Shown: in pieces, positions 1-13,014 of the stretch
Layout of the letters: the number at the start of each line of letters is the position of its first letter
Numbering within the stretch: the stretch's first letter is position 1
The notes under the pieces: model-generated
Databases searched by the model: none
What the model saw: the letters and a program-made list of their open reading frames with translations, nothing else
What the model was told of the DNA's origin: nothing
Translations under genes and position numbers: made by a program
Assembly (NCBI GenBank): GCA_001600095.1
Contig: BCIX01000003.1
Location: 992,001 to 1,056,000 of the forward strand
Length of the DNA stretch: 64,000 bases
Source of the DNA: Bullera alba
Lineage: Eukaryota; Basidiomycota; Tremellomycetes; Tremellales; Bulleraceae
Direction of reading: 5' to 3'

Positions 1-1947
1 TCAGCGTTAATAATTGGCCTCTTACCATCGACATTCCAGACCCGCTCTAGGGAGTGTCTCAACCAATGGATCGCGAGGACTAGTGTGCACCTACGCTGCT
101 GCGGCGCAGGAGCCTAGACACGAACACCTTTCCTGCAGCAATTACCCGCATCAGCCGCTCCCAACCGACTTGACTACAAACCCTCCGCTCAGCTTCGGTC
201 AGTAGAGGATCTCAACAACCACATCGGAAGCCAATGGCGGTCACACCCAAAGGACTTTTTCGGATGTTCCCAGCCCTCTGGGGATCCCTTTCATCAGCCT
301 GGCGCTCGTTTAAACCCCGCCAACCTGGTCGCCTGGACTCCTACCCCCGCCTCAGATCTCACTCACTCAAGTGGATGATGGATCCTCGTCGCTACTCCAT
401 GGCCGGAACCAGCATTTCCAACATGCCGCTCAATCCTCTCCCCACACAGTCCGCTTGTCCGGCTTTCAAACCAAAGACGCCGGTATTACAGAAACAAATT
501 CATCAAGCTGTCGATCTCGCCTCAAGCTCTTTCGCCATTTTGCGGGGGTCCAACTTGCGACGAGGTCATTGCAGCGTATGGTCCCAGTACGGACGAATCT
601 GCCGTTGCCGACTTCCAATCCGAATCGCTGTCCCACTTGCCGTTAGCTTGGACGCAACCGATCCGGGGGCCAGGCATGGCTATCACACGCCTCCTGTCAA
701 GCTTCTGCAGCGCCTCCTCCTCTTGTACTGACCGTTTCCTGCACCGAGTCAGGACCCGTCGCGACAGGGTGGTGAGAACGAGTCCATAGGTCCGTAGTAT
801 GTCTCGATTCTTCTCTCAAGGATCGCTCGATGCATTCAGTTGCCATTTCAGACCACTCGGCTTCTTCCTTCCTCGCTTTCATGATCTCGACGACACCTTC
901 CGCATTTGCCCGACCACTTCGTCTTTGAAACGGTTCGGAAATTCGGCGTCAAGGGAAGGAGGGGGAATGACTACCATGTTGAAACCTCGAGCTGACTTCG
1001 TAGCGGATGCGGAATGGCATACTGAAACGTGTAACACTCCTACCCACCTTTGATCGCAATTTCGTATCGTGGACATCGTCCGCGAGTGCGGAGTCTGACA
1101 TCTGACGAGCCGTATGCATTTCACGGGACAAATCGTGAACATGTGAAGTCTCAAGCTGGCTCTTCACCCTTTCCCTACTCGATTCCTCCATCTGCACCCC
1201 ATGACACGTTACTGCAACCCGGACGATGGCATGGAAGCCGAATGGGCTGGCACCAAGCCCGACTTGGAGACTCGCGAATGGTCAGACAGCTACGCCCTCT
1301 CCAAGAGAAAAGCTCGAGAGGAAGCAGAGAGAGGCCGACTCGACGAGGCGACGCCCTCCGTCTGCGATACCGAGGATGCCGATGAGGATGAGGAAGGCAC
1401 TCGCACCCCTTTAGAGCCGGAAAGACTGTCTGGCTCTTTGGACTTGATCATCGTGCCAAGTCAGTATATCACAGAGCCCACCCTTTGAGAGACTTTACCC
1501 GGCATGACCGTTGTCGAGCTGTTGACCTCTGCTGGGACCTCTCTCAACCTCACACTTACTGATCTCGAAGTGACCGCGAGCGAAGCCGCAAGTGATGTGC
1601 TCACTCGAATACGCGCTGTGACGGAGGACTTGTCCCGAACGGGGACAATTCCGGTATACACGTACTTCGAGCTCCCGGCGGACATTGATAACAAGTTGAA
1701 CTTCGAGGCGGCCCGCCTGCAGGGAGTCTCTGGAGTCCGCCCTGTGGGCCCGGACGATGATCTCGATCAGATCGTAGGAGACTCGATAAGAACCGTGGAC
1801 GGCTGGTTGCCGCAAATCGAGCCTAGTTATCTGAGAAGGGATTGCGGAAGCGACGCGCTGGCGTACCTGCGTGAGGTTGCATCCCGACTCACAGCTCTCA
1901 GATCTCAGGTACGCACAGCAACCGAGGACGGTAGCGTTGGACTGTGA
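1..1947 (+). pseudogene. broken hypothetical coding region (protein unknown)
   Basis: I do not recognise this gene. Several stretches read like real protein, mostly in one frame (positions equal to 1 modulo 3). Around 541-720 there is a segment rich in ordinary coding sequence (begins CGGPTCDEVIAAYGPSTDES). From 1201 to 1947 an acidic, helix-rich protein is open for 249 codons except for one TGA at 1486-1488. Between about 376 and 540 a different frame looks better, and 787-1200 is interrupted by stops. No intron I tried bridges the TGA in frame. It is either a decaying gene or a gene whose introns I could not place; the left end may be cut by the window edge. Translation starts are not assigned. 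Confidence 0.35.
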
Positions 1948-2066
1948 ATATGTTCCGGATACCCTAGTTAGCATGCAAAATCAGTTGATTCGCTGCTATC
2001 GCGATGTCATCAAGCAAGGGCTACATCGTTACATGTCGTGACAGCGAAACACCAAGTCTGCAGTGC

Positions 2067-2831
2067 TCATTGAGCTAGGATGGATCGAACGAAGGAGTGG
2101 TAGTTGATCTGGCCATCCCTAAGAGCAAGTACATGTCAGCGTTCTACAGGTTTATAGCAATTGACCTGGGTACTCACTGAACTGGGAACCCTTTCAACAG
2201 CTCGTCCACCTCCTCGTCCGTCATCTTCTCTCCGAGCTGGGTCAGAACATATCTCAGCTCTCCAGCACCGATAAATCCGTTTCCAGCCTTGTCGAACACT
2301 TGGAAGCCCTTGATGAACTCATCTGGAGCATAGATCAGCTGGATCCGAAGCCACTTGCTGGCGTGCCGGCTCACCCGCTGTCCCTGCCGGTTTCCAGCCG
2401 TCTGGTCTGTTGAGGATACCCAAGAACTGGTCGTAGCCGACTATGAGGTTTTAGCATTCCAACAAGCGTGATGCCCTTGACCGGACTCACACGACGCTCC
2501 GATACTCTGCTCCAGCTGTCCAACCTCGGCTTGCGTAGGATTTTGGCCCAATGACCTGAGTAGCTCGCCGAGAGATTCCCTGGGGACTTGGCCAGTACCT
2601 CTCTTGTCGAAAAGGGCGAATGCCTCTTTGTACTCTATTCAAGACGTAATGAGCTGGTGATCTTCTCAAATGCCTTTGCAGCCCCTCGATGTGGCAACAC
2701 CAGGTTCAAGTCGGACTGCAGCCGGATGTCTTGACCTCGATGAAAGTCGCGCTCACCTGCGTTGTTGTTGCTCTGAAGGTATATGGATCAGCGTTCATCT
2801 CTTGTTTGACCGACAGATCCTCACTCACCAT
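2067..2831 (-). CDS. CDC4: myosin light chain, Cdc4/Mlc1 type (EF-hand)
   Basis: Calmodulin-like light chain of type II/V myosins, needed for the cytokinetic ring and vesicle transport in fungi. Joining six exons (2829-2831, 2757-2772, 2491-2634, 2375-2440, 2178-2322, 2067-2118) gives 141 residues, the usual length of fungal Cdc4. Recognisable blocks are [16 protein letters not shown], the linker [32 protein letters not shown] and the C-terminal [10 protein letters not shown] loops are degenerate, as in the family. The first coding exon is only the ATG, followed by a GTGAGT intron and a 16-nt exon; an unspliced start would put the next exon out of frame. It is divergent from DED1. Identity is near certain, the first two exons slightly less so. 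Confidence 0.9.
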
Positions 2832-3133
2832 CGTGGCTGTCGTCTACGGTGATATGCTCTGTATAACTACACTTGCTGAGGATGTGCTTGCTTGCGTTTG
2901 GGTGGACAAAGCTGAAACGCGAGACTGACGTGTGGCCTGATGCCGCGACGCGTCACAGAATATACAACACGTGGCAATTAAGATGTATTTATCCCATACC
3001 GGAGGCGAGCCTCTCCTCGTGCGCCCCCCACCCCACTTGGGTCGGTGCAATTACGCTCGGTCCCAAAATGTTCGCCACCCAGCGACGAGCAATTTTTTCC
3101 CTCCGCCCCGCCCCTGCCACCTGCTTGCTGGTG

Positions 3134-3140
3134 TATAAGA
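3134..3140 (+). promoter_or_regulatory. TATA-like element and pyrimidine-rich leader of DED1
   Basis: TATAAGA lies about 250 bases before the DED1 start codon and is followed by a long C/T-rich tract (about 3141-3290), a common arrangement before strongly expressed fungal genes. The transcription start itself is not visible. Confidence 0.35.
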
Positions 3141-3386
3141 CGTGCCCTTTGTCACCTTCTCTTTCCTCTTTCTCCATCTGGGCTATCCCATTTACAAACC
3201 AACCCTCACAGCAACACTCACACCTCTTCACCTTTCGAAGCGCACCCCTACGCTCTTTTCCTCTATTCCGCATAGACTGAAAAGAACAGGTTTCTTCAAA
3301 GAAAATAACAACCAAAAAAAAAAGCAAGACACACAGTAACTACGCGCATCTTCGCCACTTTACCAATACCCAACAACTCATCTACC

Positions 3387-5384
<1,998 letters not shown>

Positions 5385-6342
5385 ACTCTGCTTCACGGCT
5401 GTAGTTTCCCGGCTTCCTCCTAACTCTCCGTTCGCTCGTCTTCCCTCGATTCAGTCGTCAACTTGGCGCTGTCTCGCATCCTCGACTCGACTTTCTCGCT
5501 CTCGCTCTTTCCGTTTCAGTTTCCGATAAACTTCAAATTGCATACTTCGATCCATACAAACGCACATTAACGACCACATTACGAGCTCAATTCGCAACGA
5601 CGACCACAACCCGGGCAACAAAATCAAAGAGAATATAGAAGGTACCCAGCATGATGAATGTTACGAAATAGACAGCCACGACGACTCCCAACATAGACAA
5701 TGGTTTCCCTGATCGATACAAATGGACAATAGAACGAGATTTCGCCCCCATCGGCCTGTATTCCCCCCTCTGCTCGATCAGTGGGGACAGGCCACGAGGT
5801 CTCACACGAGCCCGACACTGGCTCATTTCCTTTCCAAACACAATCAAATTGTCTTATAATACGGGAGTTTTCGTCGACAACCTACAACAAGTAGCGTTCA
5901 GCATAGGAGGAGGTAGAGGAGGAGGAAATGTTTTGCCCAAACATTGTGGTGGTCACCGAGCTCGTTCGTGAGATACGACGTCTCGCCAGGAGGAGGAGAA
6001 GGAGTGTGATTAGCAAGTAGAGACGTAGTATCCCAAATGTATGGATATATGCTGCCACTGTTCCGCCGTGTGTGCACTGACGACCATGATCATACGGACG
6101 AGCTAGTTCATCATCGTGCAACTCGTGTTGCTGATGATCGGTGATCTGAATTGTGATGTAGCAAGCCACGTGGATTTCAGGATGTCTGACGTCACAATTC
6201 TGTGTCAAGGCCTTACTGGTTGTCAGTGTTCGACATTCGACTTGCCTTCGACTGTGGACAGGTCTATGAGAAGGCAGATAGCTGCTATCGATTGACATAG
6301 GCCTTCGCTGGGCTATAGTCCACTTTCATCCAGTCTAGCGAC
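5385..6342. other. intergenic region between DED1 and DUF726 gene
   Basis: Holds the DED1 3' region and the DUF726 promoter. Apart from the small membrane-type frame at 5588-5827 and a weak Ser/Leu-rich minus-strand frame at 5882-6298, I see nothing supportable. Confidence 0.5.
5588..5827 (-). CDS. possible small single-pass membrane protein (hypothetical)
   Basis: An open frame reading from an ATG near 5827 ends at a stop near 5588 and has about 79 codons. The second half (MLGVVVAVYFVTFIMLGTF and onward) would make a strong membrane helix close to the C-terminus, as in a tail-anchored protein. I do not recognise a family and see no in-frame upstream exon. It lies in the otherwise empty 957 bp between DED1 and the DUF726 gene, and could be chance. 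Confidence 0.22.
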
Positions 6343-8827
6343 ATGTTCAGCAGTCATCCCAAGGAAGCACCGGCAGGGGCGCCAGCAGCTCCTACGCCGC
6401 TTCCTCAGCAGGTTCGGCTGGTCGTCGCCTTGGCTGCTTTGGCAGCGGTTCATGACGGCTCCAGCTCCCTGACCACATCGACAGAGTGGTACAAGTCCCT
6501 TACGACAGCGTGGATCGGTCAATTGTGCAAGTTACTGGAGCTGGACAGGCAGCAATTACCCCCAACGGTCGATTCGAAGACGGTCTCTGAGAGCGCCGAG
6601 GATCAAAAAGCTGAATGGTCGGAAGCGCAGCTTGAGCGTATAGCTGGAATCTTGGTCGAAGCGTCTCTCGCTGCACATAGAGAGGATACCTCTGCTACGA
6701 AGAGCAACAAGGAGGAAGAGAAACAGCTACGCTACACTCCTCTTGCCCGAGCATTATCGCATAGGACGCTATCGATTCTGGGATTGCCGGCGAAGGACTT
6801 GTTGCCCCCCGCGGAGAATATACTCTCTCGATCGCTGTTCACAGCACTCAAAGCGGCGGAAGAGGACGATACGAAGAAGAAAGTAGAGTCGACGAGGGAG
6901 AAGCACTCTCAAGGCTGGGGCGGATCCTTGGGCAGAAAGCTAGCCACGGGCGCGGGAGTTGTCGCTGGAGGAGTTCTCATTGGAGTCACGGGAGGTCTGG
7001 CCGCTCCGGCAATAGCGGCTCTTTTGGCGCCTTTGGGTATTGGCGGTTTGTTGGCGGGTGGAGCCGCGCCAGTGGTGCTGGGGACGTTATTTGGAGTTGG
7101 AGGCGGCGGGCTGGCTGGCAAACGGGTCAGTGAGCGGTGGAAGGGTGTTGAGGAGTTTGGCTTTGTGGAAGTTGGCGCAGGGACGAAGGTCACTCAAGAC
7201 GAGGTCAGGGATCTGCAAGAGGCGAGGGCGAGGCAGCAGCTCCGGTCCAAAGAGCAAGAAGAAGAGAAGGCCAAGGAGGCAGAGAAGGGAAACGAGACGC
7301 TTGACCAGAAGGACGGCGAGAAGTCGACAGCCGACTCGGCGAATGAGGATGTATCCACCGAGGCAGCTACAAAGGTGGTGAACGAGCAGCGGGCCGAGCT
7401 GGAGGAGACACTGCTCAAGTTGTCAACACAAGCGACCACGAGATCGACTTCCGCCTCTGAAGGGGACAAGGATAAGATCTCGGGCAGTAGCTTGAACAAC
7501 AACCCTGTCGCCGCTCCTAGTTCCCCAGGGTCTCACACCAAGCCGCCTAGTCTGACTGTAGGTTTGCTGTCTAAGATGCGATCTTTTGGGCTGATCAAGT
7601 CTCTTAGGCAACGATCATCGTCCCAGGCCTGTTGACTGTTTCCAAAACCGAAGCCATCACGGCCTGGCGAGCGATATGCTCCGACGGCACGACAGTCGCT
7701 GAAGAATCAGACACTGCCGCCCCACCCCCATATCAGCCTCGTGTCCGGAAAAGCTCTCTTGCTCAAGCTCAAGTCCAGGCTGCGGCATCAGAGCCCGTCA
7801 AGGTCGAACCACCTAGTGAACAGCTCGAACAGGTACACATCTCCCAGCAGACGCCTGTCTCGACACATGGACTGAAGGACGGACGTGACGTCTACTTGCT
7901 CAGATTCGAGACGGATAGGCTGTTGCAAACAGGACGGTAAGTGGTCGATATTCCCGCCAGCGAGACCTGTGCTAATGAGCTCCTGGTAGTGATATCGACT
8001 TCTGGGGTACGTGGAAAGACTCCGACTCATCGCTGACCTGCTCACAGTCACGCACAAGCTCAAGATGAAGCTCAAGTCGGAGATCATCAAGAGGACGGTC
8101 CTCAACGCGTACTTTGCTGCTGTAAAACTACCCCTGTAAGCCACCTCCTCGGATTGCGAAGCGTTCGCTCATCAACTTTTAGGTCGGTGTACAGCATGGC
8201 CACGATGGGTCTCGACAACACTTGGATGCGAGCCCAGGATAAGGCCAGAAAGGCAGGCCGGATCCTCGGAGAGGTAATCGAGCAGAGGGTTCAGGGAGAG
8301 CGACCAGTGGTACTGGTGCGTCACCCCCCGTTCCTACAATGCCATCGCTGACTCTCTCGACGTAGATTGCATCGTCTCTGGGCGCATTGACGGTATTCGA
8401 AGCACTGCTCTACCTCGCTTCCCTGCCGCCTCCAGCGGGATCCAAGGGTCTCGCTCCGACGTATGTCGAATCTGCATTCTTGATCTCTTTGCCCGCTGCA
8501 CCGACGAAGGAGGAGTGGGAGAAGGTTCGAGGAGTCACAGCTAGACGTGTTGTCAACGCATACAGCGACGCTGACTTTGTCCTCGCCGGTGTGGTCAGGT
8601 GGGTCTACCTCCTGCCCATCAAGGATGGCCGCGGCTGACATCGGGATAGACTACACGAGGTCGTGTCCCGAGCGACGACGCTGTCGAGTGGATTGTCCCC
8701 TGCAGGACTCGGCCCGGTGGAACAGGTTGGCGTACAAGATATCGACGTCTCGTCGGTCCTTCGTGGGCATATGGAGCTTCAGGCAAAGATGGGGGACATC
8801 ATCAAGATCATCGATATCGATGGGTAA
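6343..8827 (+). CDS. DUF726 (TMCO4-like) membrane protein with hydrolase-like fold
   Basis: Member of the DUF726/TMCO4 family; the yeast and fission-yeast members carry an alpha/beta-hydrolase-like domain on membranes. Seven exons give about 728 residues. Exon 1 (to 7557) carries the N-terminal helical part and a Gly/Ala-rich membrane hairpin (about residues 205-255, ATGAGVVAGGVLIGVTGGLA). Later exons contribute TIIVPGLLT, GRDVYLLRFETDRLLQTG, and the nucleophile-elbow-like IASSLGALTVFEALLY. The first intron (7558-7607) is placed by family continuity SLTATIIVPGLL; five more follow near 7937, 8003, 8137, 8315 and 8600. An acidic low-complexity linker (about residues 285-390) separates the two halves. 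The end could instead lie at 9076 through two further small introns. Confidence 0.85.
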
Positions 8828-9537
8828 CCGGGCAAGGTTGATCATGGAATCCTGACCGTAGGTTGTACTCGAGGCGGAACCGCGGCCTGTACAGGTCAGC
8901 ATGCACCTATATCTAATCGCGGACCGGTTCCAAGACTATGGTACTCGTCTGTGCTGCACAATGTGTCCAGGCCGGAGTCGGAAGGATATCGCTCGGTAGA
9001 CTGGGGGACTTATTCCCCGGGCTTGGACCGACGAACTTATCGACTGAGACTCCAGATCCATCCAGTGTCGAGCTGAGACTATTGCAAGCAGCTGGAAACG
9101 CGCTCTATACCAGTGTGAGGCTTTGTTGGAGAGTGGACGAGGATGTAGCGAGCTGCGAGTGGTGGACTTGGATGGCAGTACGAGTAGTAGTACTGTCGAA
9201 TGACGCACCGGGATCTTTTTCGTGATGAACTGGGGGACTTGTGCGATCTGCGATGCGAGAGGTCGTCGGTCCTGAGTCGACTTCTGGGGGATCAAGAATA
9301 GTGACGAGTGGTCTCAGTGGTGCCCCGGAGTCGCACAAGAGTGTGAGCGACAAGACGACACATGCATGTTAGGACTTGCTCGCTGAGCTGACAATCCAAT
9401 ACGGAGAATGAGCCCGCAGCCGACATGTTCAGCTATATGTGCATTCATCTTCACTCTACACAACTATTCTTCTCTTGTACAATGATCGCAATGCCCTAAC
9501 TCGACACGAAACCCCATGGAACCTGACCAATGCTGTT
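8828..9537. other. intergenic region, possible extra DUF726 exons
   Basis: Mostly non-coding. Two candidate introns (about 38 and 40 nt, the second at 8895-8934) would extend the DUF726 frame to a stop at 9074-9076. Beyond that it holds the 3' regions of two convergent genes and nothing else I can support. Confidence 0.4.
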
Positions 9538-11154
9538 TTAGATGGCGTACTTGAACCAGTCGACCGAGTCGCCATTGTCCTCGTAAGCCTTTCTCTCCTC
9601 CTCGGTCCAAGGGTGGGTCCTGGCCGCGTTCCTGGCCTCCTTCTTGGCGTTCTGCCTGGCGAGGTAAGTGCTCATGGCCCAAGAGCCAAAGAGGGTGAAG
9701 GCGGCGTAGGCGAGGCAGATGGAGTGACCCTTGACGTAGTGGTTCTTGGCGTCAGACTTGGGGTAGATGAAGGACGAGATGCAACCACCGGCGTTACCGA
9801 ACGAGACGATGATGGCGGCTCCAATACCCTTCTTGAGCGAACCACCGCAGTTATTGGAACCCCAAGACACGATGACGGGAATGAGAGGGTACATGCCGGA
9901 AGCGGCAAGGAAGAGACCGATGTAGTTGACGGCGGGAATGTGGGTGGCGAGAAGCATCACGTAGCCGACACATCCGATACCGGCACCGATCATGGCGACG
10001 ATACCTCGCCTCTGGAGTCGATCAGACATGTATCCAGCACCAATGGTCGTGATGGCAGCGAGAATGTATGGTGGGACCGAAAGGAGTTGAGCGTTGGCGG
10101 CAGTGTAACCGAGTTGGGCGGTCAAAGTTGGCGAGAAGAGGGAAAAGCAGTAGACTGGCATCAAAGCACCCTGGAAAAGCATGGCAGAGACCCAGATCTT
10201 CCAGTCGAGGAGAGCATCCCAAATGAACTGCCTCTTGAAGGCAGAGCTGCAGCCGTCGTTGTCGAGCAAAAGTCGCTCCTGGAGCACCTCTCGCTCGTCT
10301 TCGGTCAAAAATTTGGCCGTGTCGGGGTAGTCGTAGAGCATCCAGAACGAGGCGATGGCCGCGAGGACTGTAACGATGCCCTCCAAGATGAAGATCCAAC
10401 GCCAACCTTCGTAGTTACCGACGCCGTCCATGAGGTTGATGAGTCGAGCGAGCAGACCACCGAAAGCACCGGCAGCAGTGGCGGCGGAAAAGAAGAGGGC
10501 GATTCGGAAATTGACCTCGTATCGTCGGTACCATTGAGTGAGGAAGAAGGAGACACCGGGGAATAGACCAGCTTCGGTGATACCGAGTAGAATTCGAGTG
10601 ACCAGGAGACCTTCGAAGTTCTGGACGAAACCCATGCCGATCATGACAGCACCCCAAGCGATCATAATGATCGGGAGCCACATTGAGGGTCTATCGGATT
10701 CTGGGTCAGCTTCACTCCTTGGCGATTGTATCCTTGAGATCGTCGTCTGTAAGCCACAGTACTCACCTCCAGGCCTTCATCATCATGTTACTTGGGACCT
10801 CGAACAAGACGTAGAAGGCGAAGAAGACGGCAAGACATGTCGAGTACTCGTTGGTGGTGAGACCGAGGTGTTTGCTCAAACCGAACAGGTTGGCATTACC
10901 AATGTTGGTTCTGTCGAGGAAGGACAAGAGGTAGAGGAACGACAGCCATGGGACCAGCCGCAAGTCGCTGAGGACCAAGTCAGCAAGACGACGCTTGAGG
11001 TCCGCGCGACTCACACTTTTCTCAGCAAGGCCTTTTCGGTGACATTGGCTCGGCCGCTTCGGTCACCGAGCTCTACCTGCTCGATGAACTCTTGCGACCC
11101 ATTGGCCTTTTCGTCGCTGATGGACAGGTGTTTGGATAGCTCGTTCTTGGACAT
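9538..11154 (-). CDS. MFS permease, DAL5/anion:cation symporter type
   Basis: Plasma-membrane major-facilitator transporter of the fungal DAL5 group (allantoate, nicotinate and related organic anions); the exact substrate is not readable. Three exons give about 500 residues: start at 11154 (MSKNELSKHLSISDEKANGS), a 47-nt intron, then DLRLVPWLSFLYLLSFLDRTNIGNANLFG, where the LDRTNIGNA block of TM1 is diagnostic, a second intron (about 10685-10768) and a long exon with RILLGITEAGLFPG and EGWRWIFILEGI. Twelve membrane spans fit the hydrophobic pattern. A TATA box sits 63 bases upstream. The opposite strand carries a 375-codon shadow ORF that is not real. Confidence 0.92.
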
Positions 11155-11216
11155 GGCGGGAGGGGTTGTCGGGAGGAGAGGTACGTGGGGAAGAGAAGGG
11201 GTCCCACTTTGTCTGG

Positions 11217-11224
11217 TTTATATA
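11217..11224 (-). promoter_or_regulatory. TATA box of the DAL5-type permease gene
   Basis: On the minus strand TATATAAA ends about 63 bases before the start codon at 11154. Further upstream, GATAA sites appear at 11420-11424 (+) and 11539-11543 (read on -), compatible with GATA-factor nitrogen control known for DAL5 in yeast; this regulation is inference. Confidence 0.45.
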
Positions 11225-11360
11225 ACATTCTGGCGAGTCCGGCCCGGGCTCTCATTCCTAACAATCTGATTCGACGCGGTCATCTCTGCTCGTCTCTGCC
11301 CATTCTCCTTGGCTCAGGTTGCTCAGAGGATATCTCCCGCAATGGCAGAGGAAGGTGAAA

Positions 11361-11388
11361 GCAATCGCCTGCAATCGCAGGCAATCGC
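11361..11388. repeat. three phased copies of GCAATCGC
   Basis: GCAATCGC occurs three times with identical 8-base sequence at 11361, 11371 and 11381, exactly 10 bases apart, about 210-235 bases upstream of the permease start. The spacing is one helical turn, so all copies face the same side of the DNA. Confidence 0.8.
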
Positions 11389-11802
11389 CCCTCGGTGACT
11401 TTCCATCGCATGGGGCACCGATAAATCCGGGGAAATAAACCATCGAAAATGAGCTAAAAACGATCGTTCCTGAATGCCAAGCCGAGTTCTCCCACGGGGA
11501 TTCAGGGTTTTGCGAAGTCAAACCCCGCTACCGATCGGTTATCGTTTGTCACTTGTTCCATCTTGAATTCATTCATCCTCTCTCCTTCCCCCTTTCCCTC
11601 CCTTTCCAGATGGTATCAAGCTGGTCGATGTGTCTTCCAGATTTAGCAGAGTCCCCTCTGCAAACCCCGCAAGATGCCGCAACCGACCGGTGTTCAGTTT
11701 TGCAGTCGCTGACTCCTTGTCTTCTCTTGTCCTCTCTTGTCCCACGTCTCTAGATCCCTCTTGTCATCTTGGTCGTAGAAGCGCCGAGACCGAGCGCGAA
11801 CG

Positions 11803-11865
11803 AGCGCCGACCTGCGCCGACAGTGCGCTGACCTGTGCTCACCAGTGCTCACCCCGTGCTGACCG
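11803..11865. repeat. imperfect 10-11 bp repeat array
   Basis: Around six degenerate copies of a unit like TGCGCYGACC / TGCTCACC follow each other (GCGCCGACCT, GCGCCGACAG, TGCGCTGACC, TGCTCACCAG, TGCTCACCCC, GTGCTGACC). It lies in the long intergenic region between the permease and NADH dehydrogenase genes. Confidence 0.6.
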
Positions 11866-12911
11866 AGCTGTTCAGTCACTCAGTAGACCTCCACCTCGGG
11901 CTGCCGCACAGTTTTCGTCCGCCTCTGCTTCGATCGTTCCAGACTATCCCGGCATTCCCCTCGTTTCGCTGTCACCGCAGTAACCGAAACGTCACTGAGC
12001 GCTCACTGAGCGTCACTGCCGTCCTGTCACTGCAGTGAAGAGGATCTCGGAACGATCACCTGACAGACGTTGCCGCGGCGACGAAACTCGGGGAGCCCCT
12101 CGTTACGACCTCGTCGCTATCTGATCAGCAACCTCCCCATATCGGTCTCTCACGGCCATCTTCGGCTTTTAGGCTTCTTTGCGGGCTTATCAAGAACGTG
12201 GGCACGGCGCGGTGCACAGCTGTGCCATCCGTCGGCGTCTTGATCAGCAAGTGCTCGCATATCACATCTCACATCCCACATCCTCACATATTGTCGACGT
12301 GGCCGCTGCCCTCCTCTCGTAGCCAGATCCGCAGCATGCGTGGGTGGTTCTTTGGGGCGTGACTCGTCCAGGTGACCTATCGACACTCGTGACAGAATCT
12401 GGTCTCCGACTATGGGCGGTTCAACATCCACATCGAGGGGTTGTCCTCTCGCACATGTATCCGCTAGGCCAAAAAGGATGGGTACCAACTACCGAGGGAC
12501 GACTTGTCCTGTTCGCGCCTGCATTTGAGAGTCAGAGGAGAGGAGGAGGGGTTCAGTCGTGGCAGTGAGTGATCAGTCGGATGTGACAGTGTTTCTAGTC
12601 ACGACAGGGGGATCTGAGATGATTACACTGCACTTGTTGGGAGAGGTGGAGTCGAAGTCAGACCTATCCGTCGCGGGAGTCCTTGGGTCGATCGAGAAAG
12701 AATGGAGGAGAATTGGAAGGACTAATGGATTGGACATAGGACATCCCTGTCGTCAGTCCCGCATTGAGAGCGGGAGTTCGCAGATCGGTATCTGGATACG
12801 GAGCTCGAAGTCATCCCTCATGATATTCATCCTCTCACTTCGTGAACGCAAGATGTGCCGCTCCGCTTCGAGTGTCCCTCTTTCGGCTTTCCTCCCGTCG
12901 CTTGGTTCTCT

Positions 12912-12932
12912 CCCGCCCCTCTCCCGCCCCTC

Positions 12933-12971
<39 letters not shown>

Positions 12972-13014
12972 CCCCTCTCCCGCCCCTCTCCCGCCCCTCT
13001 CCCGCCCCTCTCCT
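12912..13014. repeat. C37 homopolymer within a CCCGCCCCTCT tandem repeat
   Basis: Two copies of the 11-base unit CCCGCCCCTCT precede an uninterrupted run of 37 C (12934-12970), followed by four copies of GCCCCTCTCCC. The minus strand is therefore a long G run with strong quadruplex potential. The C run looks like an expansion of the CCC inside the repeat unit; its exact length may be affected by sequencing or assembly. Confidence 0.9.

Noticed and set aside
9439..10566. 375-codon plus-strand ORF opposite the MFS permease
   Set aside because: Gly/Val/Asp/Glu-rich antisense shadow; the minus strand holds a complete transporter.
12344..12568. 74-codon frame that looks mildly protein-like
   Set aside because: No start context, splice partners or family; likely chance in GC-balanced intergenic DNA.
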